DNA of 64,000 nucleotides, from positions 1,054,001 through 1,118,000 of the forward strand of contig CP114125.1 of NCBI GenBank assembly GCA_029959195.1, in the 5' to 3' direction. This document shows, piece by piece, positions 22,582-34,146 of this stretch. Below the pieces are notes generated by a model. That model did not search any database. It was not told where the DNA came from and saw only the letters and a list, made by a program, of their open reading frames with translations. This stretch comes from Dictyophora rubrovolvata (taxonomy: Eukaryota > Basidiomycota > Agaricomycetes > Phallales > Phallaceae). Numbering within the stretch: position 1 is the first letter of the stretch; each line of letters begins with the position of its first letter. The position numbers and the translations under genes were made by a program.

Positions 22582-23994
22582 TCATCTTAAGCATAGCCTT
22601 GATCCCAATGAGGACTTGACGTAGATGTCAACCGATCGATAAAATCCTGCAAGAAATTTAATTTAGAATAAATAAAGACGGAAAACGCGCAGTACCTCCT
22701 TCCCCTGTGCAGCCCAGTTCATGTCGGGATGCGAATCCGACCTCGTTCAAGAGAACAGCTGGAAAGTCGTCTGGGCGAAGCTGTAACTTTTGATATGCTT
22801 GTTTTAATTCCTAACTCCAAATGAGTACAGGTATATAAATGTGATTTCTCATGTAAAGGCTCTAAAGAAACAGAGCCAGAAAAAAAGAAGGGCAAAAATA
22901 AAACATGGGATTACTTACCTCATTCATTCTTCTTGCCTTAGTATACGAGTCCCATGGTTGTGACTCGAGAATAAACGAACCGCCTTGGGTTAGAACGTCG
23001 TATACTTTACGGAAGAATCTTTTCAAACCGTCATCACTTTTGTTCAAATGAATCCACTTTGATATTGAAAATCTGATATTAAAAGAGATGACATCTATTA
23101 GGAGCTGAAAAACATCGAAAAGCGTGAGTGAATTCCAAACTTACGCAACAACGATGTCATACATGTCTTTGTCTTCGGGTATAACCTGATCAACCCAGTC
23201 AGCGGAGCGGAAGGTGAGATTATGGGGAAAGGTAGTTGATTTAGACGTGTAGCTGTCTGTTGATGAATCTGGGATGTGAATAGGTCCAAACATATGTTCC
23301 ATAGCGAGAGGGAAGTAGTCATATATAGCTTGCGAATGAACGACACATTTAGCTAAAGCCGTTTCACAAGTTTGGGGCTCGCTGTCTTCAATATGTTCGA
23401 CATGTGCGCATCTCCGTTTCTTTGATTGTTCTTTGGTCGTCCTGTCCTTTTTTTGAGTCGATTCATTTTCGGCACCACCGTACTGGAATGTCTTGCTGTC
23501 GTCCTCCAATTTTGCTTTAGTCTCCACAAGTGCAGACGACCGGGGTTGTTGTAATGACCACACAGCTTTTCGCTTCTTCCAAGCTGAGCGTATCAGTTCG
23601 GGATCAATATCCACGCCGACTATGTGATGTGGGTTGAAGCGTTGGGCTACGAGTGTACAACGAAGGAAATTTAGCTCAATAATCTAATACAGCAAATTTG
23701 ACAACAAGTATTCCAACAGACCTATTTCACAAGTAACCCAGCCTTCGTTACAACCCACGTCGAGAACGCGGCGCTCCTTAAAGAATGTTTCGAGGTTTGG
23801 GAGGAGAGTAAGACGGGGATCGATGGACGAGGTTATAGGCCTCTTGGACTGGTAATATCTGTTCCATTATTGAATTGAAATTAACGATATAACGGCGGGG
23901 GCAATATTTTCTCTCCTTACCCTCTATAGTTTCCGTAAATAGGTTTGTGCTGGAAGGCAGCAGTTGCATTAGCAGAATCCAAGGTCGCCATCAT
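22582..23994 (-). CDS. Bin3-type RNA methyltransferase (MePCE/BCDIN3 family)
   Basis: This is an S-adenosylmethionine-dependent methyltransferase. The family methylates the 5' gamma-phosphate of small RNAs (7SK or U6 in animals). Its fungal substrate is not established here. Reading from 23994 or 23991 (two adjacent ATGs), exon 1 encodes ATAAFQHKPIYGNYRG. The next exon has KERRVLDVGCNEGWVTCEI, the SAM-binding glycine motif, and then HHIVGVDIDPELIRSAW, where the acidic residue binds the ribose. Later come LTFRSADW, MYDIVV, SKWIHLNKSDDGLKRFFRKV, GGSFILESQPWDSY and the closing FASRHELG...FYRSVDIYVK, all in the family order. Between DIDPELI and the third strand lies an 80-residue charged, low-complexity insert (around 23390-23560), common in this family. 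At least six short introns are inferred. The stop is at 22582. Confidence 0.88.
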
Positions 23995-24285
23995 ATGGTG
24001 GTAGACTGTGTAGGTTTGCCACAGGCTCTACCATAGACAAGTTGCTTACTATTCCAGTCCGTCGTAAGCAACGTTTAAGCAAAGTGTACAAGATTTGGCA
24101 AATGCTCAAAGCAATTGTGACCGTACGGTCCAAACTCCGGTCAAAAGTATACAAGTCTGTTCCATCAAAACCATGTATTTTTGCAAAGCACTAATCTTAA
24201 ACTTCTTATACAACAGCAAGAAACGGGAAAACATAAGTTCGACTAACGTACAACGCCCATTGCACACTGGACACGCACTTTCCAG

Positions 24286-27259
24286 TCACGTTTCAGATTT
24301 CATACTGCCATCAGCTCTCAAAAAATCGAAGTCGGCACCCAAATGTGCAGGCATAACATGTTTTCTATACAATGCTTCGTATCCTCTGGTCGCTGGTTTC
24401 TTCCTCCCGCCGCTGTCCGACCTCAGGCTCCGGATTCGCGCTTGGATCCACTCCATTCCTCTCTTGTCGATTTCTTCCGGAGTAACAAGCATCTCGATAA
24501 TACGATGGGGAGCATCAATTCGTATCAGGTCGTTTGTTTTCACAAGTGCAAGCGGCGGTGGTGAACCTTGAGAGTATCCTGCTGCGTTCTCCCCCGTAGT
24601 ATCTGCTAAATGTAGTCCTCCGGCCTCAGGAGAAATATGTAAAACCACACTGCCAAATGCCGTCCCACTCATTCGACCGTCAGAGATACGCAACATGTCT
24701 TTTACACCCTGTTTACCAAGTTTCTTAGGAATCGGAATAAGCCCTGATTCTGGCATTCCCAGTCCTGGGTCTTTTTCCGTACCAGAGTCGCCACCTCCGA
24801 TTAACCCAATTCCTCGTAATATCATAACGCTGTTTTCATCCACGTCTAGGTTCGGGTCATCGACACGCATTACAAGGTCTTTGACACCATCGAAAACAAC
24901 CGCTCTTCCTACAAATTCTTTACTTGTAAATTTCGGAGAGGCAGCCGATTGCTTGAGCACCGCTCCGCAGGGTGCTATGTTCCCTTTCAGGACAACGAGC
25001 GACGAAGATGGGAAGACGGGGTCTGTTAAAGGCCGGATTAAAGAGCGTGTCATCATGAGTTCATGGGGGTTTGAGAGCGATAGAGAAACGGGGATGGGCG
25101 TGGGTGGATACGAATCCAATTCCTCGCTTAGCGTTCGGCCGGTTATTGTCATCGCGTCCAGATGAAGCAACGGTTTGAGCACACGAAGGAGAGCCGGTAG
25201 TCCCCCTTCGTTGTAGAAGCTGTTAGGGAGATGGGTCGTGTCAGCATAACATTCGCGTTTTAATTCGCGGGACGATACCCACTCTTCCATGTATCCCGTT
25301 CCAGAGGGTTTTAAATCCAATAACAAGGGTGTTCGACGACCGATGGTATCTATATCTTCTAAAGTTATATTGATACCCGGCACTCGACCTGCAATGGCGA
25401 GAAGGTGTATTATGGCATTCGTGGAGCCTCCGAGAGCCTGGAGGACCCTTCCAATAGAAAAACAAAAACAAAAACAAAATGGATTTCGCATGCCGTCCAA
25501 GTAAAATGAACAGTCGAAACATACGTTATAGCATTTTCGAAATTCATCCTTTTCAACACGTCCCTTGGCCGAACTTTAGTTCCAATATCCGAATCAACAC
25601 TGACGTCGGCGGTAGCACCTGCCAATCTCGCGGCAATCCCGCCCACCTTCTCCGCCACTCTCAGTCTAGCGGCCGAAACAGCAGGTGGTGTTGATGAACC
25701 CAATGGTGCCATTCCCAAGGCTTCGGCGAGGCATGCCATGGTTGAAGCTGTTCCCATTACACCGCAGGTCTAATACATGCTCAGCCAGAAGATTCAGAAT
25801 GCAAGAATCACACAAGCGTTATTCACACCGGGTCCAGGGACGAGAATCTCATTCAGCCTTCCCAATTCTTCAATATCCATTTCACCCGCTCGATAACTGG
25901 CCCAAAGACGACGACAATCCGTACAGGCTCCCATGCGTATACCTCTGAGAGAATTGGCCATAGCCATAGTATGAGCTTCGGAATGGGGGTCAGGAACATA
26001 GGTCGATGTAAGCATTGGTCCTGTTACAAGCTAGTAATCGGGCATTAGTAAGTACCGCATTGAACAAATGACACGATAGAAAACAAAGGAGAAAGGTTTT
26101 TCTACCTGCACAGCGGGTTTATTGGCCGATATAGCACCCATCAGCTCTGCTGGCACTGTCTTATCACAGCCACCTATTACTGTTCGTCCACGGTTTGTGC
26201 GACATCGAGATAGAGACGGACGTTGAACGCGATTGGCCGAGGACGGCGGAAAAGGAAATGCAAGTCAAAGCAAGATGTGAGGATCGTTCAAATTCAGGAT
26301 TGAGAATGATTCAGTCAGGAATATTAAAGCGACGGTAGCTTACAAATAACGCAGTCCATGGGTTGAGCACGGATCATCTCTTCTGCGTCCATGGACATTA
26401 AACTGAGCATTGGAGATGAAGGGATCGCAACCAGCAGGAGATAAAACAGCGAACATGTTTAAGCGGTTTTTTCGAATTTTTCGAAAGGGGAGGGAAGGAA
26501 AACGCATAACAATGCAATCTCAATCAGGATAACTTGCTGTAGAAAGCTGTTCGTAGGGACTTACTTTCGGAGATACATGGACGTCGGATGGGCAAAAGAT
26601 TCATGTAATGAAATTATTGGAAATTGAATTGGCTAGGTGGCGGACAGTTTAGTATAAGAAAGAAAGCAGAGGGGGTTGGGACAGTTGAGCAGCATGGGTC
26701 CCCTGAGTAGCAAAAATATGGGAGTAATTACATGGATTCATGTTATTTCACCCCGGATCTCTGGGGCGGAAAGAAAATAAGAAGAGAAGAGGGAGGATCC
26801 CGTACTCACCAGCGCACCAGCTAGCAACACCCCCCTTTTTGCAGCTTCGATAAGGGGACCAGTGTTGGCGTGGCATGGGTTATAACCTGAGGATGTGCTA
26901 CACGGCGGCGATCGTTATATTATGATCACCGGCGGGAATTTGCTGTAAACCAACATACTCGAGAATACCCACAATCGGCCTGTCAAGGGCATCATCCGTA
27001 TCTGATGGTTATCATGAGTATAAATATATGTGATTGAAATGGTTCATAGCAAATACTAGGACGTGGTAACACTCGGAACGAATTGCTGATTTAGAAAAAG
27101 AGACAAGAACATACATCCGGCTCCTTTTATGAATGCCTTTCTCAGAAATAAAGCAAAGTCCTGATCACCATAGGTTGTTAAACCTGCGCGAAGACCTGAG
27201 GCTGAGGATGTCGATGGTGGTGTTATAATCAGTGGCATATTGTAAGAGGGTAAAGCCAA
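24286..27259 (-). CDS. IlvD/Edd-family dehydratase, sugar-acid (arabinonate/xylonate) type
   Basis: This Fe-S dehydratase removes water from a 2,3-dihydroxy acid. It starts at 27259 (MALPSYN) or 27238 (MPLIITPP) and has many introns. Motifs in order are GLTTYGDQDFALFLRKAF, GYNPCHANTGPL (first cluster Cys), MSMDAEEMIRAQPMDCVI, GGCDKTVPAELMGA (second Cys and metal-binding Asp and Lys), GACTDCRRLWASYRAGE, TCGVMGTASTMACLAEALG, LGGSTNAIIHLLAIAGR, LKGNIAPCGAVLKQSA and ISDGRMSGTAFGSVVLH. The ACTDCRR and CGVMGTASTMAC forms are those of the L-arabinonate/D-xylonate dehydratase branch. The mitochondrial branched-chain enzyme ILV3 has ACGGMYTANTM at the latter site. I therefore prefer a sugar-acid dehydratase, though the substrate is unproven. 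No obvious mitochondrial presequence is seen. It is divergent from the chitinase. Confidence 0.85.
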
Positions 27260-28340
27260 TGCACGGGATCAACGTTTTCGACGTTCAAGCTCGAAAAGAG
27301 TACGTTAGCGAAATGGCAGGTGACCGTGGAAGTGGCAGAAGAAAAGTCCCAGACTTGAACGAGTAAGATGTCTTCAACGAGACGATGGGTTAGCTTCAGG
27401 TTAGCCTGCCCAATTCAAAGCTTGCTTTTGCTCTTGTTCTTTGTTTACATTTTAACTGAAGTTTCCAACGCATAGTAACCTGTATAAAGAATTCGAAATA
27501 GACCCAACTCTTCTACATACCATTTTAGAGACGCCAGGATTAAAACATTAACGGACGGACTCCTCCGGAGTGGTGGATATCCGGTGGTTTACGTTTAGGA
27601 GCTAGCTGATCGATCGATCTAAGTAGCAGTCCGGGCTTCAAAGCTTCAGTCCTCCTCCGCCATGTGTTCAATCCGAGAAAAAGCCTGATGGCGATGTTAT
27701 TCCCGGATGTCCGAATGAGGACTCGCAGGTTGAAGTCTATTTGGACAGATAATCGAAGAAAAGTTGCAAGACACGATGGTCGTTGGAGATGTCAAAGCCG
27801 ATCAATTTGTCGGTCGACTCGTTGAACAAAGTCAACTGTCAATTTAAGTAATTGTACATGTAAACGATAACCTGTTTTCTGTAATTTCCAGCAGAGACGT
27901 CAAAACTTGATTATTCTCCCAATCCATGCAGTGATTCATGTTATTTATTAATTTTGTGAACCGGGCCTTACAGTGAAGAGGCAACGACAACAATGACAAT
28001 TAGTATACTCCTCTCGATTCAGGTCTGTGAGAGATAGTACTTGAGCATCACATAATCGTATCAAATAAAGAAGAAGAATCATTTACTCCAGTCCTGAGAC
28101 GCGTGCAATTAGAATAATAGGGTTTTAACAAATAAACTCTTGCAGCCTTGCCAAAGCCTTGCTTACAGCTACCGTTGTCAGGAATATGCACCGTTGTGAC
28201 AGAGTGTGACACAACATTAATATCACCCATCTCATTATTGTTTGGGCTGTTTCTCCCTTTCCTCCCTTCTTCTCCGTTCACCTTCCCGTTCCTTCTTTGC
28301 TAACGCTTTCTTTTTCGACAGTCATTTGAACTCGACAGCC
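27260..28340. other. Shared promoter region of the dehydratase and chitinase
   Basis: No gene was found. The two flanking genes diverge from here. A weak palindrome (ACTCCTCCGGAGT) lies near 27560. A pyrimidine-rich tract (TTTCTCCCTTTCCTCCCTTC) lies about 90 bases before the chitinase start, as in many fungal promoters. Confidence 0.5.
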
Positions 28341-29882
28341 ATGCGCGTGTCTTTATTCTTCACGACTTTGATCACACTTTCTACAGTCCTCTCTCCCGCA
28401 ACCGCTGCAGGCACTAAAGCGAAAAGATGTGCCGTTCGGGGTGGATCGCGCTCCAGCTCGCCGTCTCTTTCAACACCGACTGCTAGCTCCTCATCTTCTA
28501 GCTCTAATTCCGGTTCTTCTTCTGAGAGTGGAAGTAATGTCTCCCCATCCGACTCTAGCTCTGGACTTAGTTCCAAGGCTCCCAAGGTCGTTCAGTCTGC
28601 TTGGTTCGCTGGATACCATGACGACTCAAGCACTGGTCACAGCTACGATGTCGATCAGATTAACTGGAGTAAATATACTCACATGACTTACGCATTCGCC
28701 GTCACCACCTCCGATCCAACCGCCATCTCCATATCCTCCGAAGACGAACAGGTCATTCCTCAATTTGTATCTGCCGCTCATGCGAACAATGTCACTGTCT
28801 CTATCTCCGTTGGCGGCTGGACCGGTTCACAGTTTTTCAGTACCGCCGTCTCCTCACCCGAGAATCGTTCCAAGTTTGTTACCACCTTGGCTCAATTTGC
28901 CCAGAAATGGAATTTTGATGGTCTCGATTTTGAGTGCGTTTCCTTTACTTTTGTTTTTATTTATTTTAGCGAAACAAATTTTACTTAAAATTGCTCTTCC
29001 AAACTCTCCGCAGCTGGGAGTATCCCAACAAGCAAGGAATTGGCTGCAACACTATTTCTCCTCAAGACTCCGAGAATTTCCTTTCACTTCTCCAGCTTCT
29101 ACGCAGCACCTCCACCACGAAAAATATGATTCTCAGTGCCGCCGTTTCCATCCAACCCTTCGCTTCCTCAACCGGTGCACCCATGACTGACGTGTCTGCG
29201 TTCGCCAAAGTACTTGATTTCATTGAAATGATGAACTACGACATCTGGGGATCGTGGTCTTCTGCTGTAGGACCTAATGCTCCCCTGAACGACTCGTGTG
29301 CTCCAGCACCAGATCAACAGGGATCCGCAACGAGTGGGGTTAACGCTTGGACTGCTGCTGGCATGCCCTCTAACCAAATTGTCCTCGGCGTTCCTGGATA
29401 TGGACACAGTTTCAGTGTTTCACCTCAGGATGCTCTTCAAGGCGGAGCTTTAGTTCCCTTCCCGTCTTTTAACAAGAACAATCAACCTGCGGGTGATAAC
29501 TGGGATGGTGCCCCGGGTACCGATGTTTGTGGTAACGCTACCCCTCAAGGAGGTTCGTATAGTCATTGTCTTCTTTCTCCCCTAATGTTCCCGTTTTGAT
29601 GCATTATTAGGTATTTACAACTTTTGGGGCTTGATCGCTAATGGTTTCCTTACGTCGAGTGGACAGCCCGCTGAAGGAATAGATTACCGCTTTGACACTT
29701 GCTCCCAAACCGCATACGTTTATAATCCCAGCACCCAGGTCATGGTCTCGTTCGATGATACCCATGCTTTTACCGCCAAGGGTGGATTTATCAAATCTCA
29801 AGGATTGCGGGGTTACTCTATGTGGGAGGCTGGCGGTGACTCTCAAGACTTATTGGTGGATGCTATCAGGAGTGGCATGTGA
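28341..29882 (+). CDS. Secreted GH18 chitinase
   Basis: This glycoside hydrolase family 18 enzyme hydrolyses chitin by substrate-assisted catalysis. It is likely used in wall remodelling or degradation outside the cell. Exons 28341-28933, 29014-29552 and 29611-29882 give 467 residues. The signal peptide is MRVSLFFTTLITLSTVLSPA, followed by a Ser-rich linker (residues about 38-80) likely to be O-glycosylated. The catalytic barrel follows: AGYHDD, MTYAFAV, VSISVGGWTGS (SxGG motif) and DGLDFDWEYP. This last is the DxxDxDxE active site, ending at Glu200, and the first intron lies inside it. Later come MMNYDIWGSW, LGVPGYGHSF and GLRGYSMWEAGGDS. The start is chosen because it opens the signal peptide. 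There is no chitin-binding domain or C-terminal anchor. All catalytic residues are present. Confidence 0.95.
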
Positions 29883-30713
29883 GAAAACTGACGCCTCGAC
29901 TCATGACCCGTAGAAACTGAAAGTCGAGTCTCACGAAAAATTCAACACCAACTATAAGTAACCATCCCCATCAACATTATTCAAACGGTCATGGTGTACA
30001 CACCACCACTCTCTTTTTCTCTACCTCTCATTCCCCACAGTATCGTTGTTATGCAATTGTCTCATCAAATGTCCTCTTTTTTTTTTTTTTTATTCCCATT
30101 CTTTCCCGTATACCTCTAGACGAGACACGCGGTGTCGGTAATGGTGGAGCGCAACGCCTCCGTTTGTTGATTCCTAAATACCGGTTATTTATTTTGTCCA
30201 CTGCTACAGAGTAGACAGTAGTTGAAGCTCTTGTACGCACTGTGTGCGAGTCGGTTTATATAAACTTGTTTATTTCATTTTAAACACCTTGTCCCGTTGA
30301 GAATGTCGAACGAAATCACTGTCAAAAAGGAGTTGGTATCTCAAGGCTGATGTGCATAGATTATGGGTTAATCGTGTGCACATTATCACTCATTGTAATG
30401 CATCGTAATTTAAATGTTTCATGTACATATAGTGCATATATAGTTTACATTCGGAGATGGTTTGTATCTGGTTAGTTACAATACACTTAACCTTAATGAG
30501 ACCCAGGCTATAATGGTATGTAATACATACATACATAGTCAAGTAAAACTAGCATTGAATATTGAGCATCAACCAAGCACGAGAACGGTGACATAGTAAA
30601 ATAAACAAGGGACTCCATAAGCTTGAAAGTGATTACTAAAATTGAGGAATAAGGCTATTCAAAAAAAAAAAAAAAAAAAAACACGCAGGTGCGCATGGAT
30701 GCCTGCACCAAAA
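29883..30713. other. Intergenic, convergent gene ends
   Basis: No gene was found. Homopolymer tracts (poly-T near 30077-30092 and a run of about 21 A near 30661-30681) lie between the 3' ends of the chitinase and the cap-binding protein gene. Confidence 0.6.
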
Positions 30714-32521
30714 TTATTGTCTTCTGGTACCACTCGCGCCACTCCCAGTGCTATTCCTCCAACTTGCAGCACCTCCGAAACCAGGATTGCCCGCTCCGAA
30801 CATGTTGATTCCACTTCTAGGAGGAAGACCAAGAGGAACACCTCCGCTGACAACACCATTCCCTCCTCCTGTATTCAAGGGAGGGGTAAAAGAGCCAAAT
30901 GCTCCACCTGGGATACCTCCAAAGGCGTTGGGCTGTATGCCGCCACTATATGGATTTCCAGGGTTTATGCCACCTCCAACATAAGGCAGGCCGGTGAATG
31001 AGGTACGGAAGCCGCCGCTGGTTGGGAGCGTCGGCTGAATCGAAAGATACTTTGATGGCGTCGGACGCTCGTCTTGATGGAACTATGCAAGAAAAACGTC
31101 AATACCCGGGCACTCGTGAAGGAGCTGTAGAAAATAATAACGACGCTTACCTGAAAATCTAATCCGATACCATCCTTCTCGTCAACGTCGAGCAACTTGG
31201 TCAGTCGCTTTCCGATCTTATTCACCCTTTCGACTTCTTTCGACCGCGTCCAAACCTGAATCCTATCCACTTTGGTTCTCAAGGAAACAACCGCACCACA
31301 GATTTCGTCTGTATCTTGGGCGTCATCCAATTCTTCTCCAACCAATGCACACACAAGCCACGTCCAACATCGGTCAAGCAATTGTGGAGTGGACTTCATG
31401 GTGAGGACCCATTTACCACCACTTGCGTTGGCCGGGTCTTCCCACATCGGCTTTATTCCTGATTTGAAGAGATGGTAATTGGAATTACGTTCCAGCGATG
31501 ATGGTGGTTTGAGCCAATTGAAGTAGCGACAGAAACCTTCGACCTGAAAAAGAGAGAGAGAAGGATGAGTTCGAGGTTGGCTTAAAGGATAGATAATCGA
31601 GACTCACGGTATCAAATTCCCCTATGAATGTCAAATTGGCCTCATATACGCCGGTTTCAGTGCTTGGAGGGACATAGGGAACGGTGGGGTCATAAGGTCC
31701 CTGTTTAGCTTTGGTATCGTGATACAATATCCTGAAACAAAAGTGTGTTCTTGAGAAAACTGTCGAGAGAAAAACCTTTTAAGACCATACCACTTATTTT
31801 GCAGAGGATGTGGGGCGCTTTCAGGAGTTGATGCACCACGGTTCTGCTGGTTCTGTTCTGACGGTTGGGTCTGGGGTACGGGAGGTGGTGCATCGGTGCC
31901 ATCAACACTAAGCAATCTGGTTTTATGTAATCGTTTGGTGATATCGTCCAAAGTAGGGACGTTTTTGTATCCTCTGATCTGCTTAGGAGATAATGTGCTG
32001 GAAGGACGGTCGGAGAGTGGGTTGTCATCTGATAAAGCGCTTGTGGGACTGGTGAACATGGCAATCGTAGCCTTGTCATGAATCTCCAGTTGTTCGGTAG
32101 TCACACCGGAAGACGATGGCGAACCGACAGATGGACCAAGATCGTTTGCGGTATCGGGATCATCTTGTATACTCGATGATATAGTGGAGGGTGAAGGTGA
32201 GATGGAGCGGTTGTCATCAGTGCTGGGCGGGTTTGCACGGGTCGAATCAGCAAGACTAACTTCACTGTTATTGGAAGACTGTCCTAAGCCGACTGATGTT
32301 CTCGCTAGCAACGTGGCTGGCAAACGAGTTGGGCGCAAGGAGGCGGCATTGTTGCTATTGCCACCACTGAGAAGACCACCTGGAGCGGAAAGAGCTGATG
32401 AGGGGGAAGCAATTGGACTGAGGCGAGCGACGAGCTCATCGAGAGAGGGAAGAGGTAGTTTAATCTTGGTTTGTGGACGGGAGACTTGAGTTGAATTAGT
32501 GCTGGTCGGGTTTGCAGACAT
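30714..32521 (-). CDS. eIF4E-family cap-binding protein, 4EHP (eIF4E2)-like
   Basis: The protein binds the mRNA 5' cap. The 4EHP class usually represses or modulates translation because it binds eIF4G weakly. The 4E core reads HPLQNKWILYHDT (after a splice in the Trp codon), GVYEANLTFIGEFDTVEGFC, YHLFKSGIKPMWEDPAN, GGKWVL, CGAVVSLRTKVDRIQVWT. The cap-stacking position equivalent to human Trp56 is Tyr (GVYEANL), and Trp102 is kept (PMWED). This Tyr/Trp pattern and the HLFKSGIKPMWED wording point to 4EHP rather than canonical eIF4E. The core is preceded by about 240 Ser/Pro/Thr-rich residues (MSANPTSTNSTQ...) and followed by a Gly/Asn/Pro-rich tail ending GASGTRRQ, so the protein is far longer than the usual 25 kDa. 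At least four introns are present. The first exon runs from 32521 to about 31794. Confidence 0.85.
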
Positions 32522-32976
32522 CGTCGAATTGAAACGGCCAGGGGACTAAGTACAGGAGGTTTGATTACGTAAGAGGAAGAAGGTGGTGGTTATCTAAGCG
32601 ACGAAGCGCGTGTCTTGTGTGCAAGAATGCGCACCGGGCTTGCAAGGGGCCTGCAGGGGGTGTGTGGCGTGAGGTTCCTAATAATTTGATCATGTTCCAA
32701 TAATGTTAATGGAACGTGAACGCGTGAACCCTTGTGCCTCGTGTTTGTTCGCACTGATTCGACCATTCACGGCGTGACATGTCGCAGTTAGTCACCGGTC
32801 ACCGCTGATGACAAACAATCCATTATTCATTCAGTTTGCGATCGACCGTTTCTTGTTCGGCATGCACCTGGCGGCCGAATGTGTGTATAAAAAAGTCGTC
32901 CTCAAGTTCTTCTTTGCAAAGAAGAAGAAGAAGAAGACCGCAGTTTGTTTCTCTTGCCTCAATTTCATACTGAAAC

Positions 32977-33635
32977 ATGTCTTCGTCGTCGTCTGCTTTC
33001 CCAACCCGCACACAAAAAATTCAAGGCCGCTATGGCTTTGCCCAGGTCGCGGACAGTCTTTGTCTAATACAATGTCAGTATATATTTCTGTCAACTTTTG
33101 CTCTCTCTATGTATATAGTAATAACCTGTCCATCCCGTAGTCGTATCTTCTCTGGCTCCTCAAATGTATCAAGTGCATATCTTCGTATGTGTCATTTTTT
33201 CACCATCTCCGCAAAAAGGTCTTCCCCCCCCCCTCTCAATTATTTTCCTCCACATAGCATCATACATTCGTGTCCTTGTTCTCCTACGTAACAACCTCCA
33301 CTATTTCTGGCAAATCTGTGTTACAAGTAATCGACGACAACATCGACAACGAGCAGGAGTTCTCGGATTCACACCATGTTCCCTCATGCCGCCTCGAACC
33401 GGACACTGGTATTGTCTTCGTTTCGCAAGAGGTCATGGCACGCTACGTTCAACTCAAAGATCTGTCCTGTCCGGGTATTGGTTTCTACAGACACAATAAT
33501 GCCCAACGTTCTTCCATCCCCCTCCGTTGCAACGCGAATACACGAACCGGTAAAATATCGTCCGGTGCCTTTATTCCGACCCCGAGTCCGATTTCGATGA
33601 TAGCATGTCATCATCATAAGCGCGTACACTACTGA
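32977..33635 (+). CDS. Small hypothetical protein, three exons
   Basis: Exons 32977-33073, 33141-33172 and 33258-33635 join in frame at GT-AG sites to give about 168 residues. An in-frame stop lies directly before the third exon, inside the intron, which agrees with the splice. The protein begins MSSSSSAFPTRTQKIQGRYG and has an acidic middle (QVIDDNIDNEQEFSDS) and a Cys/His-containing end. There is no signal peptide, membrane segment or known domain. It diverges from the cap-binding protein gene with a 455-base shared upstream region. The middle exon of 32 bases is the weakest point. Confidence 0.45.
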
Positions 33636-34146
33636 CTCATGTCATAACTGGAAGGCTAATTTAAATTCGTTCCGACTATGTAGTTTGTGTGTCGCCGATC
33701 ACGATCTTATGATATATCTTACTGTATTCTATTTACTGCTGTTACTTACAATCACCATCCAATCCCCCTCCTCATCATTCCTAAGTACAAAGATCAAATT
33801 CATAAAATTCTCAAATATCTCTCAAAATAATAGTTACGTGTGGCAATAATTAGACCTCTTCTATACATATACATATGCACATATACCTCACACCGGATCC
33901 TGACAGCCACTAAACGCACCCACGGACCCCTGTTGACTTTGGGCCACATCGCAATCGGAATTTAATCCTATTTATGTTCAAACTCCACGTAAGCCAAAGA
34001 CGACGGCATTCCGCGATTACCACCATTGTTGGGTGCATACACAAGTAGCCGGGGTGAGTCAACAAGACGGCCGCGGCCTTGATATTTTGGACAGTCAGGC
34101 AGGCATTTCTTAGTATTTTATTCAGTGATCTGTATCATTCTATCGT
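33636..34146. other. Intergenic, convergent gene ends
   Basis: No firm gene was found. On the minus strand near 33974-34065 a short open stretch (LVDSPRLLVYAPNNGG, ending at a stop) reads like protein. It lies downstream of the GH128 stop and is not needed by that model. It could be chance or an exon relic. Confidence 0.4.
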
